DNA of 64,000 bases, from positions 434,001 to 498,000 of the forward strand of contig CAVRGR010000006.1 of NCBI GenBank assembly GCA_963720775.1, written 5' to 3'. How positions within the stretch are numbered: position 1 is the first letter of the stretch; every line of letters starts with the position of its first letter. The notes below the pieces were generated by a model. The model was not told the origin of the DNA. It did no database searches and saw nothing but the letters and a program-made list of their open reading frames with translations. Of this stretch, positions 16,636 through 24,058 are shown piece after piece. The translations under genes and the position numbers were made by a program. Origin of the DNA: JAENVT01 sp963720775 (GTDB taxonomy: Bacteria > Actinomycetota > Acidimicrobiia > Acidimicrobiales > Ilumatobacteraceae).

Positions 16636-18228
16636 GTGGTACATCGCTTCGTCGTGCACGCCCCGAAGGCGCGCCGCATCTCCGTTTTCGTGCAGCGTGC
16701 CGGCGCGCTCGATGTGTCGGTCGTTGCCATGGCGCGTTCATCGGACGAGAGCGAATGGCACGGCGAAGCCGAAGCCGACGACGGCGACGTCTACTGGATC
16801 GTCGCCGATGGGTCCGGTCCGCTGCTCGACCCTCAGTCGATGGATGTCGTCATGACAACGGACGGTCCACGCAGCGTGATCCGCAACCGTTGGCCCAAGC
16901 AACCTCCGCTGGCCGACCAGCACCGCGACCCGGTGGTCTACGAGGTTCACGTGCGCGGGTTTGCGGGCACGTTCGCGGGTTGCGCCGACCGACTCGCCTA
17001 CCTCGCCGACCTCGGCGTGAACGTGATCGAGCTGATGCCGGTGCACCCGTTCGACCCGTCCGACAACTACTGGGGCTACATGCCGCTGGTGTGGGGCGCG
17101 GTCCACCGACCATACGCAGCGGGCTCCGACGCTCCGGGAGAGCTGGCTTCGTTCGTCGAGGCCGCTCACTCACACGGGCTCGAGGTGTGGCTCGACGTGG
17201 TCTTCAACCACACCGGGGAGGGTGACGCCACGATGCCGACGTTGTCGCTGCGTGGACTCGACGATGCCAACGCCTACTTGCATCGCGCCGACGGCTCGTA
17301 CAACGACGACAGTGGATGCGGCAACGTCTCGAACCCCTCTGACCCGTACATCAGGCAACTGGTCGTCACCGCGCTCGACCGTTTCGCCGATCTCGGCATC
17401 GACGGGTTCCGGTTCGACCTTGCCTCCTTGCTCACTCGCGACGACTGGGGCTTGGTCGACCGAATCACACACTGGGCCGCGCATCGCCGAGTACGTCTGA
17501 TCGCCGAACCATGGGACCTCGCCGTCTACCAGGTCGGCAAGTGGCCTCCGCCGTGGTTGCAGTGGAACGATCGATTTCGCGACGAGGTGCGTGGTTTCGT
17601 GCGTGGCGAGCCGGGGCTGGTGCAATCGGTGACGGAACGGTTGCAGGGCAGTCCCGATCTCTTCGCAAACGCGCCCGACAGCAGTGTCAACTTCATCACC
17701 GCGCACGACGGACTGACCATGCACGATCTGACGATCGTCACCAGCGACCATCACCACTCCTGGGATTGCGGCGACGCCCTCCGGCTCCAACAACTGAAGA
17801 ACTACTTCACGATGTTGCTGCTGTCGGCGGGCACGCCGATGTTCGTTATGGGCGACGAGTTCGCCCGGACACAGGACGGCAACGACAACCCGTACAACAT
17901 CGACAGCGTCGTGACCCGAGTCGACTGGAACCGCCTCGACTCGTGGTCGGAGCTGCACGATTACGTGCGTCGATTGCTGCAACTGCGCCGGCTGCACCCA
18001 CCGGCCAACTTTCGCTTCTACGGCCTCGACGGGGTGCTCGACACGTCGCTCGAATCGCGGGCGCTTGGCTGGACTGCCGGCGGTTTGTACGTGACGGTCA
18101 ACGCCGGCTGGGCGCCGGCGAGCTTCGTCTTCCAGGAGGACGGGCCGTGGCTCCAAGCCCTGTCGAGCGTTGCGCCCGACGCCACAACGCTGGCGCCACG
18201 TTCAGTGGTTGTGTGGCACAGGCAGTGA
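16636..18228 (+). CDS. GH13 glycogen debranching enzyme-like protein (GlgX/TreZ group)
   Basis: 530 residues from a GTG start. A short N-terminal beta region precedes a GH13 barrel: VVYEVHVRGFAG, then DVVFNHTGEG, nucleophile in GFRFDLAS (Asp261), acid/base in LIAEPWDL (Glu291) and stabiliser in FITAHDGLTMHD (Asp358). The segment FVMGDEFARTQDGNDNPYN is typical of GlgX/isoamylase debranching enzymes, while the compact length is nearer TreZ. It would act on alpha-1,6 branches of glycogen or on maltooligosyl trehalose. All three catalytic residues are present. No trehalose or glycogen genes are next to it. Confidence 0.85.
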   Translation: MVHRFVVHAPKARRISVFVQRAGALDVSVVAMARSSDESEWHGEAEADDGDVYWIVADGSGPLLDPQSMDVVMTTDGPRSVIRNRWPKQPPLADQHRDPVVYEVHVRGFAGTFAGCADRLAYLADLGVNVIELMPVHPFDPSDNYWGYMPLVWGAVHRPYAAGSDAPGELASFVEAAHSHGLEVWLDVVFNHTGEGDATMPTLSLRGLDDANAYLHRADGSYNDDSGCGNVSNPSDPYIRQLVVTALDRFADLGIDGFRFDLASLLTRDDWGLVDRITHWAAHRRVRLIAEPWDLAVYQVGKWPPPWLQWNDRFRDEVRGFVRGEPGLVQSVTERLQGSPDLFANAPDSSVNFITAHDGLTMHDLTIVTSDHHHSWDCGDALRLQQLKNYFTMLLLSAGTPMFVMGDEFARTQDGNDNPYNIDSVVTRVDWNRLDSWSELHDYVRRLLQLRRLHPPANFRFYGLDGVLDTSLESRALGWTAGGLYVTVNAGWAPASFVFQEDGPWLQALSSVAPDATTLAPRSVVVWHRQ

Positions 18229-18350
18229 GCGCTTTATCGGGACCAACGTCCCTGTCGCACACGAGGGGGCCGGATCACAATGCTCATTGGGCCTCCGGCG
18301 CTGACGTCCCCAAGTACTCCAGCAGCGCTGAAGCGGGCTCGAATTGCCGT

Positions 18351-18392
18351 CGGCTTCGTCGGTCTCGTGTTCCGGTGAGACCTACGAAGCCG
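18351..18392. terminator. Bidirectional hairpin between convergent genes
   Basis: Inverted repeat with arms 18351-18366 and 18377-18392 (CGGCTTCGT and GGTCTC with one mismatch between them, then a 10-nt loop and the complement). It sits between the GH13 stop at 18228 and the stress-protein stop at 18407, where a terminator is expected. The rest of the 178-bp gap shows nothing else. Confidence 0.6.
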
Positions 18393-18406
18393 GCTGGTAT
18401 TTCGCC

Positions 18407-19294
18407 TCAGGATTCGGCTTGACGGATGACAGCCACCGGACAGGTCGCGTGGTGCGCCACGGTGCGGCTGACGGACCCCAGGAGTGTCGAGCGCACAGCA
18501 CCGCGACCTCGCGAGCCAACGACGACGAGATCCGCGTCGGCGGCTTCCTCCAGCAACGCCTCTGCCGGGGTTTGCTCGATCAGCCTGGCGTGCACGTGCA
18601 GCGCTCCCCCGTTCAGACGAGGTCCCAGTGATTCGAGGCCCGCCTTGAGCTCTTCCATGGCGTCGAGTTGCATCTGCGTGCGAGGCCCGCTGACCGAGGT
18701 GAGTTCGCCGCTGTACGGATAGATCCATCCGTGGACGGCCGTCAATTCGGCGCCGGAAACGAGAGCTTCGTTGTATGCCCATTCCAGGGCCTGCAAGGAG
18801 CTCGGCGAGCCGTCGACGCCGACGACGATCTTCGCCATGGTCGATCCGATCTCGGCCACCGGCTTCGCCGGAACGATGATCACGGGCACGTGCGAGCGGT
18901 GAACCACGCTCATCGCCACCGAACCGAGCAGGCCGTCGATGACGCCGGTGTGACCGGTCGCGCCGACGACGATCTCGTCGCCCTGGCGGGCAGAGTCGGA
19001 AATGGCAATCGCCGCCGCTGCCATCGCCGTCACCCCGTTCACGACGATCGTGGGGTCGATCTCGCCAACGATGTCTACAGCTCGGCCCACGATTGCGGCG
19101 GCGCTCTCCCTGAACATGTCGATGTCGTCGGGCGTCGGATACACCGCACCTTCGGGACTGCCGTACACGGGCACGCTGTAGCACGACACGGCGATGATCT
19201 CCGCCTTGCGGCGGCCTGCCTCGAACGCAGCCCACCGCAATGCAACGATGGACGGAGCAGATCCATCTACACCGACAATGATCCTGTTCGTCAT
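18407..19294 (-). CDS. Universal stress protein, two UspA domains (1)
   Basis: 295 residues with two UspA domains in tandem. Each begins with a VGVDGS strand (IIVGVDGSAPSIVALRWA and IVVGVDGSPSSLQALEWA), and each ends with an ATP-binding type G-x2-G-x9-G(S/T) loop (GATGHTGVIDGLLGSV and GSRGRGAVRSTLLGSV). Tandem UspA proteins are common in actinobacteria and respond to hypoxia and stationary phase. It is the last of three minus-strand genes (Usp, PNPOx, Usp) that follow the cox accessory genes. The upstream in-frame ATG is less likely, since the ATG at 19294 opens the domain directly. Confidence 0.88.
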   Translation of the reverse strand: MTNRIIVGVDGSAPSIVALRWAAFEAGRRKAEIIAVSCYSVPVYGSPEGAVYPTPDDIDMFRESAAAIVGRAVDIVGEIDPTIVVNGVTAMAAAAIAISDSARQGDEIVVGATGHTGVIDGLLGSVAMSVVHRSHVPVIIVPAKPVAEIGSTMAKIVVGVDGSPSSLQALEWAYNEALVSGAELTAVHGWIYPYSGELTSVSGPRTQMQLDAMEELKAGLESLGPRLNGGALHVHARLIEQTPAEALLEEAADADLVVVGSRGRGAVRSTLLGSVSRTVAHHATCPVAVIRQAES

Positions 19295-19349
19295 GTCGTG
19301 ATCATGCTCCGCCCGATCCCGAATTCGGAAGCCGCCGAGGTCCCGCGGT

Positions 19350-19799
19350 TCAGGACTTTGGTCCGCGGTACAGATCCCACTCGACCGAGAATCCATCGGT
19401 GGAATCGCGGCCCACGAATCGACGTCCGCTGACGGTCGTGATCCCGAGCAGTAGCCAGACGTGTCGACCGTCGGCGATCCACGGTTCGGGCACAGGAAGG
19501 TCGTCGGGTTCGTGGCTCCTACGCAGCGTGCCGCGCATCAGCACGCTCCACGCGGTTCGGGCTCCGGCGTCGATCTGGTCGACCTCGAACGATGCAGGCC
19601 CGGAGTAGCTGGCCAGCAGCGAACCAGGGCCCGTGCGGACGACGATGAAGGAGGAGGCGTCGTCGCGGTGCAACTTGAAGCTGACCGGGTAGGCGATCGG
19701 CGTGTCGCCGTCGAGGAAGCACAACCGTCCGGCGGATTCGGCACTGACGAGGTCGAAGCACTCCCAGGTGGGCAGGTCGGCGCGGTGCGGATCGCTCAT
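19350..19799 (-). CDS. Pyridoxamine 5'-phosphate oxidase-like flavin-binding protein
   Basis: 149 residues forming a single PNPOx-like split barrel: CFDLVSAESAGRLCFLDGDTPIAYPVSF, then FIVVRTGPGSLLASYSGPASFEVDQID and WSVLMRGTLRRSHEP. This branch (DUF2470/Rv-type small PNPOx proteins) binds FMN or F420 and is often found beside universal stress proteins in dormancy-like regulons. It is 2 bp downstream of the second Usp gene and is probably co-transcribed with both. Substrate unknown. Confidence 0.8.
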   Translation of the reverse strand: MSDPHRADLPTWECFDLVSAESAGRLCFLDGDTPIAYPVSFKLHRDDASSFIVVRTGPGSLLASYSGPASFEVDQIDAGARTAWSVLMRGTLRRSHEPDDLPVPEPWIADGRHVWLLLGITTVSGRRFVGRDSTDGFSVEWDLYRGPKS

Positions 19800-19801
19800 G
19801 G

Positions 19802-20740
19802 TCACCTCCAATGTCGGGCCCATGGCACAACGGCGACGGTGCAGGGCGCATGTTGGACTACCTTGCGGCTCACCGATCCGAGCAGCAAAGAACGAAGACC
19901 GCCGCGACCACGGGAACCGACGACGATGAGGTCGGCGTTCGTCGCCGCGTCGATGAGGACATCGGAGGTGATCCCTTCGAGAACGTGCGTCGCCTCGATG
20001 GACGCCTGATGCTCCTCGCTCAACTGGGCCACGACGCTGTCGGCCAGTGCTGTGGCGTCGCGCTGCATCTCGGCCTGTGGCGATCCGAAGACCGCATCCT
20101 TGGTCCGGTACGGATACTCCCAGGCATGGACGAGTTCGACTGCCGCACCAGTCTTGACGGCGAGCTGGCACGCCCATTCCAAGGCGGTCCTGGATTCGTC
20201 GTGTCCATCGATGCCGACGACGATCCGATTCAACGGAGCGTTGTACGCGACCGGTCCGTGCACCACGACAACCGGCCCATGACTGCGGTGCACGACTCCG
20301 GTGGCCACCGAGCCGAGCACGTCGGTCATTCGTCCTTTGTGAGACGTGGCCGACACGACCAGAACATCGCCGGGCGGGGTTGCCTCCACCAGACCGACGA
20401 CCGGTGTGCCGACGACAGCCGTACCCGAAACCGAGATCCCGAGATCGAAGGCGTTGGCGTCGTCGATGGCACGATTGTTGACGTCGAGACCTTGTCGCAA
20501 CAGGTCGTCGAACGTTGAACCGAGCGGAAGGGCGGGCACACCTGCTGCGGTGTAGACCGCGGGGATCTCAGTGACGGTGACGATCTTCAGCGGCAACTCG
20601 GTTCGCCACGCATGATGCGTTGCCCAGATGAGTGCCTCGAACGAACCCTCCGAGCCGTCGACCCCGACCACGACTGACTTGGCTGACACGGCGTCGGCGA
20701 CCGCTGACTGGGCAGCACTCGCATGTGGGTCGGACGGCAT
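19802..20740 (-). CDS. Universal stress protein, two UspA domains (2)
   Basis: 312 residues with two UspA domains: VVVGVDGSEGSFEALIWATHH and IVVGIDGHDESRTALEWACQL. Nucleotide-loop segments are SATSHKGRMTDVLGSV and GSRGRGGLRSLLLGSVS. The second loop is a better match to the ATP-binding consensus than the first. It starts 6 bp after the multicopper oxidase remnant and leads the Usp-PNPOx-Usp run. Adjacent placement to the CO dehydrogenase genes suggests a link with starvation or low-oxygen survival, which is inference. Confidence 0.88.
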   Translation of the reverse strand: MPSDPHASAAQSAVADAVSAKSVVVGVDGSEGSFEALIWATHHAWRTELPLKIVTVTEIPAVYTAAGVPALPLGSTFDDLLRQGLDVNNRAIDDANAFDLGISVSGTAVVGTPVVGLVEATPPGDVLVVSATSHKGRMTDVLGSVATGVVHRSHGPVVVVHGPVAYNAPLNRIVVGIDGHDESRTALEWACQLAVKTGAAVELVHAWEYPYRTKDAVFGSPQAEMQRDATALADSVVAQLSEEHQASIEATHVLEGITSDVLIDAATNADLIVVGSRGRGGLRSLLLGSVSRKVVQHAPCTVAVVPWARHWR

Positions 20741-20746
20741 GACGGG

Positions 20747-20929
20747 TTACTCCTCGACGATGAGGGCAGTGACCATACCGAACATACCGGTAGAGGTCTC
20801 GGTGTGGGTCAGGATGTGGCAGTTCCAGGCCCAAACTCCAGGGTTCTCGGCCAGCGCCAAGGCGGTCACCGAAACGATGAACGCGAACCAACCGAGGACT
20901 GACCTGTCTTCTTTCGCCATGGGGGTCAT
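20747..20929 (-). pseudogene. Internally deleted multicopper oxidase remnant
   Basis: A short frame of about 60 residues. It begins with a membrane-type N-terminus (MAKEDRSVLGWFAFIVSVTA) and runs directly into the end of a multicopper oxidase: ENPGVWAWNCHILTHTETS and GMFGMVTALIVEE. In intact enzymes the latter contains the HCH copper-ligand triplet and several hundred residues lie between the two parts. Here the first His is Asn. I read this as a large internal deletion followed by drift. A functional micro-protein cannot be ruled out. It lies between coxE and the Usp gene. Confidence 0.6.
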
Positions 20930-20994
20930 GCTGACGACCACACCATGCAGCCAGTAGGGCATCTCGACGTCGCCCGGAGGGACCAATGTCCCGG

Positions 20995-22182
20995 TCAGAC
21001 CCGAGGCTGTCCCATCGCTGACGCGGAGCCGCCGATGGCATCGAGAACCTCGAACATCGCCTCCAGCGAATGGCCGCTGATGAACGCGTCGATGTGCGGT
21101 AGAGCCGCAGCCATTCCGCCGACGAGAGGCTCGTAGTCGCTGGCCTGCTTGCGTGGGTTGACCCAGACGACCCGGTGGGCCAGTCGGGAGAGTCGCTCCA
21201 TCTGTTCGGCCACCAGCCCCGGGTTGCCGGAGTCCCAACCGTCGGACACGATCAGCAGCACAGCGCCCCGAGCGAGGCCGCGTCGGCCCCAGCCGTCGTT
21301 GAACGCCTTCAACGCCTCGCCGAGGCGCGTGCCTCCCGCCCAGTCAGGGGCACTGGCCGCGGCGCGTTGCAGGGCGACGTTGGGGTCGCGGATCCGCAAG
21401 TGGCGGGTGAGCCTTGTCAATCGGGTGGCAAAGACGAACGTCTCCGCGTTGGCGCCGCCGACCGCGCAGTGAAGTAGTTGGAGGTACGCGCGCGCGTACG
21501 GCTCCATCGAGCCGGAGATGTCGGCCAGCAGCACGAGACGTCGTGGTCGCGTGGTGCGACGGCGCAGAACCTGTTCGACGGGATCCCCGGCGGTTCGCTG
21601 ACTCCGACGAATCGTGGCGCGCATGTCGAGGCGCCTCCCTGTCGACGAATGCTGCGTGCGTCGCCGCGTTCGTGTGGGGGGAGCAAGCCTCATCCGGGCC
21701 ATCAGCGTGCGCAGGGTCAGCAGCTCCATCGGCGAGAGTGCTGCGTAGTCGGCGGTGTGCAGGTACTCGTCGCCGCTCACCGTCATCGCCAGCGTCTCGC
21801 CGGCGACCGCTTCGCCGTCGTCGAATCGATGGGCGTCTCCGGCGCGTCCGGCGCCAGTCGCGCTCTGCTGTGCGTCAGAGGTCTGTGCACTGCTCTGCAC
21901 CCGCGGTTTGTTGCGAGTCGTCGGTGCATCCAGGTCGCCACGATTGTCGGCCTGGTCCGCGAGCTCCCCGAAGAAGCGTCCGAACACCCGATCGAATCGT
22001 TCGAGCTGCTCGTGTCCGCTGACCAGGGTGATCCGCGCCGCCCAGTAGACGTCGTCGTAGGTGGCCGGCGCAGTGAGGTCGAGGGCGGCGGCAAAGCGCC
22101 CGGAGCGCTCCGGCGTCACCGGGATGCCGGCCGAGTGCAGCCGGTCGCCGAACGTTGCGGCGATCGTGGCGAGATCGACCAT
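20995..22182 (-). CDS. coxE: VWA domain-containing CoxE family protein (set 2)
   Basis: 395 residues. The N-terminal helical domain starts FGDRLHSAGIPVTPERSGRF, typical of CoxE. A low-complexity middle follows, then a C-terminal VWA domain with MIDAS motif LVLLADISGSMEPYARAYL, FATRLTRLTRHL and LLIVSDGWDSGNP. It sits 22 bp after the MoxR gene and downstream of coxMSL, so this is the set most directly tied to the CO dehydrogenase. It is clearly paralogous to the protein at 14531-15679, with the same order of motifs. Confidence 0.87.
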   Translation of the reverse strand: MVDLATIAATFGDRLHSAGIPVTPERSGRFAAALDLTAPATYDDVYWAARITLVSGHEQLERFDRVFGRFFGELADQADNRGDLDAPTTRNKPRVQSSAQTSDAQQSATGAGRAGDAHRFDDGEAVAGETLAMTVSGDEYLHTADYAALSPMELLTLRTLMARMRLAPPTRTRRRTQHSSTGRRLDMRATIRRSQRTAGDPVEQVLRRRTTRPRRLVLLADISGSMEPYARAYLQLLHCAVGGANAETFVFATRLTRLTRHLRIRDPNVALQRAAASAPDWAGGTRLGEALKAFNDGWGRRGLARGAVLLIVSDGWDSGNPGLVAEQMERLSRLAHRVVWVNPRKQASDYEPLVGGMAAALPHIDAFISGHSLEAMFEVLDAIGGSASAMGQPRV

Positions 22183-22204
22183 TGGCGAGTGTCCCGGCGG
22201 GGAC

Positions 22205-23089
22205 TCAGTCCGATCCCGTGGCGACCCAACGAGCCCCGCGCCGGATCACGAGATCGAGGTCTTCGCGGTACTTCATCACCGACCCCAAGGTGCGTTCCAC
22301 CGCCGTCTCGTCGAGCAGGTCGATGCCGAGCAACTCGAGCGCCGCGACCCAGTTGATCGTCTCGGCGATCCCGGGTGCCTTCTGCACATCGAGCGTTCGT
22401 AGTCGGGCGACCGCTGCGGCCACGTTCTCGGCCAAGTCGATGCTGGCAGCCGGCACCCGACGCCTGACGATCGCAGTGGCACGGTTGACATCGGGATAGT
22501 CGATCCAGTGATACAGGCATCGGCGCTTCAACGCGTCGTGCAAGTCGCGGGTGCGATTCGAAGTGAGCACGACGATCGGAGGAAACGCCGCGGCAATCGT
22601 GCCGAGCTCGGGGATCGTCACGGCGGACTCGGCCATCAGTTCGAACAGGAACGCTTCGAACTCGTCGTCGGCGCGATCGACCTCGTCGATCAGCAGTACC
22701 ACCGGACGCGGGCCGGGATGCTCGATCGCCCTCAACAACGGTCTGGCGACGAGATACTCGGCGGTGAAGAGATCGTCGGCTTCCAACGGTTTGCCCGTCG
22801 CCTCGGCGGCGCGGATGCCCAGCAGTTGGCGCGGGTAGTTCCATTCGTACAGCGCCTCGGAGGCATCGATGCCTTCGTAGCACTGCAACCTCACCAGCGG
22901 GGTGTCGAGCACGATCGCCAGGGCTTTGGCGGCCTCGGTCTTGCCGACACCGGCTTCACCCTCGAGCAGCAGTGGCTGAGGCAGCCGGGCCGCGCAGAAC
23001 AAGGCTGTCGCCAGGCCCTGGTCGGCGAGGTAGTCGGCCGTGTCGAGCTTGCTGCACAACTCGTCGACGGTGGCGAGATCGATGCTCAC
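22205..23089 (-). CDS. coxD: MoxR family AAA ATPase, CoxD-like (set 2)
   Basis: 294 residues from the GTG at 23089, which overlaps the XdhC-YHS stop (GTGA). Motifs are Walker A GEAGVGKTEAAK, Walker B VLLIDEVDRADDEFEAFL, sensor VVLTSNRTRDLHDALKRRC and the YHWIDYPDVNRATAIV segment. It is close in sequence to the other CoxD-like protein in this window. It works with the downstream VWA protein in maturation of the CO dehydrogenase metal centre, as known for CoxD of Oligotropha. Confidence 0.88.
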   Translation of the reverse strand: MSIDLATVDELCSKLDTADYLADQGLATALFCAARLPQPLLLEGEAGVGKTEAAKALAIVLDTPLVRLQCYEGIDASEALYEWNYPRQLLGIRAAEATGKPLEADDLFTAEYLVARPLLRAIEHPGPRPVVLLIDEVDRADDEFEAFLFELMAESAVTIPELGTIAAAFPPIVVLTSNRTRDLHDALKRRCLYHWIDYPDVNRATAIVRRRVPAASIDLAENVAAAVARLRTLDVQKAPGIAETINWVAALELLGIDLLDETAVERTLGSVMKYREDLDLVIRRGARWVATGSD

Positions 23090-23967
23090 GACACGTAGGC
23101 GTGCGGATCGGCGGCGAAGGCGCGCAGGCAACCGCTGCCGCAGAACCAGTAGCGCTGCCCCTCGTGGTCGAGATGAAGCGACGCATCAACCATGACGACG
23201 CTCATCCCGCACACGGGATCGGTGGCAGTTTCGGCGGAAGTGGTCGCGGTGTCGCCGACGGGCCGGCCGGACGGTCGCGGCCTGGTCGAGATGATCTCGG
23301 CGAGGATCGACAACGCCACCTCCTCTGGCGTGCGCGCCCCGATGTCGAGACCCGCCGGTGTGTGCACTCGGGCCTTCATCGACTCGCCCACATCCACCGC
23401 GCTCAACACCGCCTCGCCACGCTTGCGACTGGCCACGAGGCCGACGTAGGCGACGTTGGCGTTGAGAGCCTCGATGAGGATCGCTTCCTCGTCGCGACCG
23501 TGAGAGGCGATCACCACGGCGGAGGTGTCGCCCGGCAACTCGCCGTCGAACGATCTGCCGGCGTGACCGAGCGGACCGACGAGGTCGAGCAGAGCGCGGG
23601 CGATCGGCGTATCGCCGGCAACCACGACGAGTGGAGCGGGAATGACAGGCTCCAGGAAGATCTCCAACGTGCCGCCTGACAAGCACGGATTGTGAACGGT
23701 GAGCGATCCGGGCCTCGGTGCCTCGGGCTCGGGCGTGATCCGCAGGAGCAGGGTGTCGCCTGAGTCGAGCAACGCCAATGCCTGCGCACGAACCGTGGAT
23801 TCGGCGCACGCTCCACCGACGAACCCTTCGATCGTGCCATCGGCCAGCACGATCGCTTCCGCACCCGGCTTGGCGCTCGTCGGCTTCTCGGCTACGACGA
23901 CCCGGGCATGCACGTACGCGGCGCGAGCACGCCGTAGTTCGTTGGCTCGCTCGCTCAAGCCGTTCAC
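23086..23967 (-). CDS. XdhC/CoxF family protein fused to a C-terminal YHS domain
   Basis: 293 residues. Residues 1-110 are an XdhC_CoxI domain (GTIEGFVGGACAESTVRAQA, with GGAC in place of GGC, and NPCLSGGTLEIFLEP). Residues 112-230 are the XdhC Rossmann part (VVVAGDTPIARALLDLV, AYVGLVASRKRGEAV, GLDIGARTPEEVALSILAEI). After a short linker, residues 245-293 form a YHS-type metal-binding domain: DPVCGMSVVMVDASLHLD, then YWFCGSGCLRAFAADP. The fusion suggests direct delivery of a metal, perhaps copper, during cofactor assembly. The gene lies between coxL and coxD. Confidence 0.85.
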   Translation of the reverse strand: MNGLSERANELRRARAAYVHARVVVAEKPTSAKPGAEAIVLADGTIEGFVGGACAESTVRAQALALLDSGDTLLLRITPEPEAPRPGSLTVHNPCLSGGTLEIFLEPVIPAPLVVVAGDTPIARALLDLVGPLGHAGRSFDGELPGDTSAVVIASHGRDEEAILIEALNANVAYVGLVASRKRGEAVLSAVDVGESMKARVHTPAGLDIGARTPEEVALSILAEIISTRPRPSGRPVGDTATTSAETATDPVCGMSVVMVDASLHLDHEGQRYWFCGSGCLRAFAADPHAYVS

Positions 23968-24058
23968 GGGATCACGTTAAGGGTGCGGCGAGGCAAGCGC
24001 CAGCGACGAGGCGCAGGCAGGCCGACTAGCCGAAGCGAAGAGGAGGTGATCGAAACCA

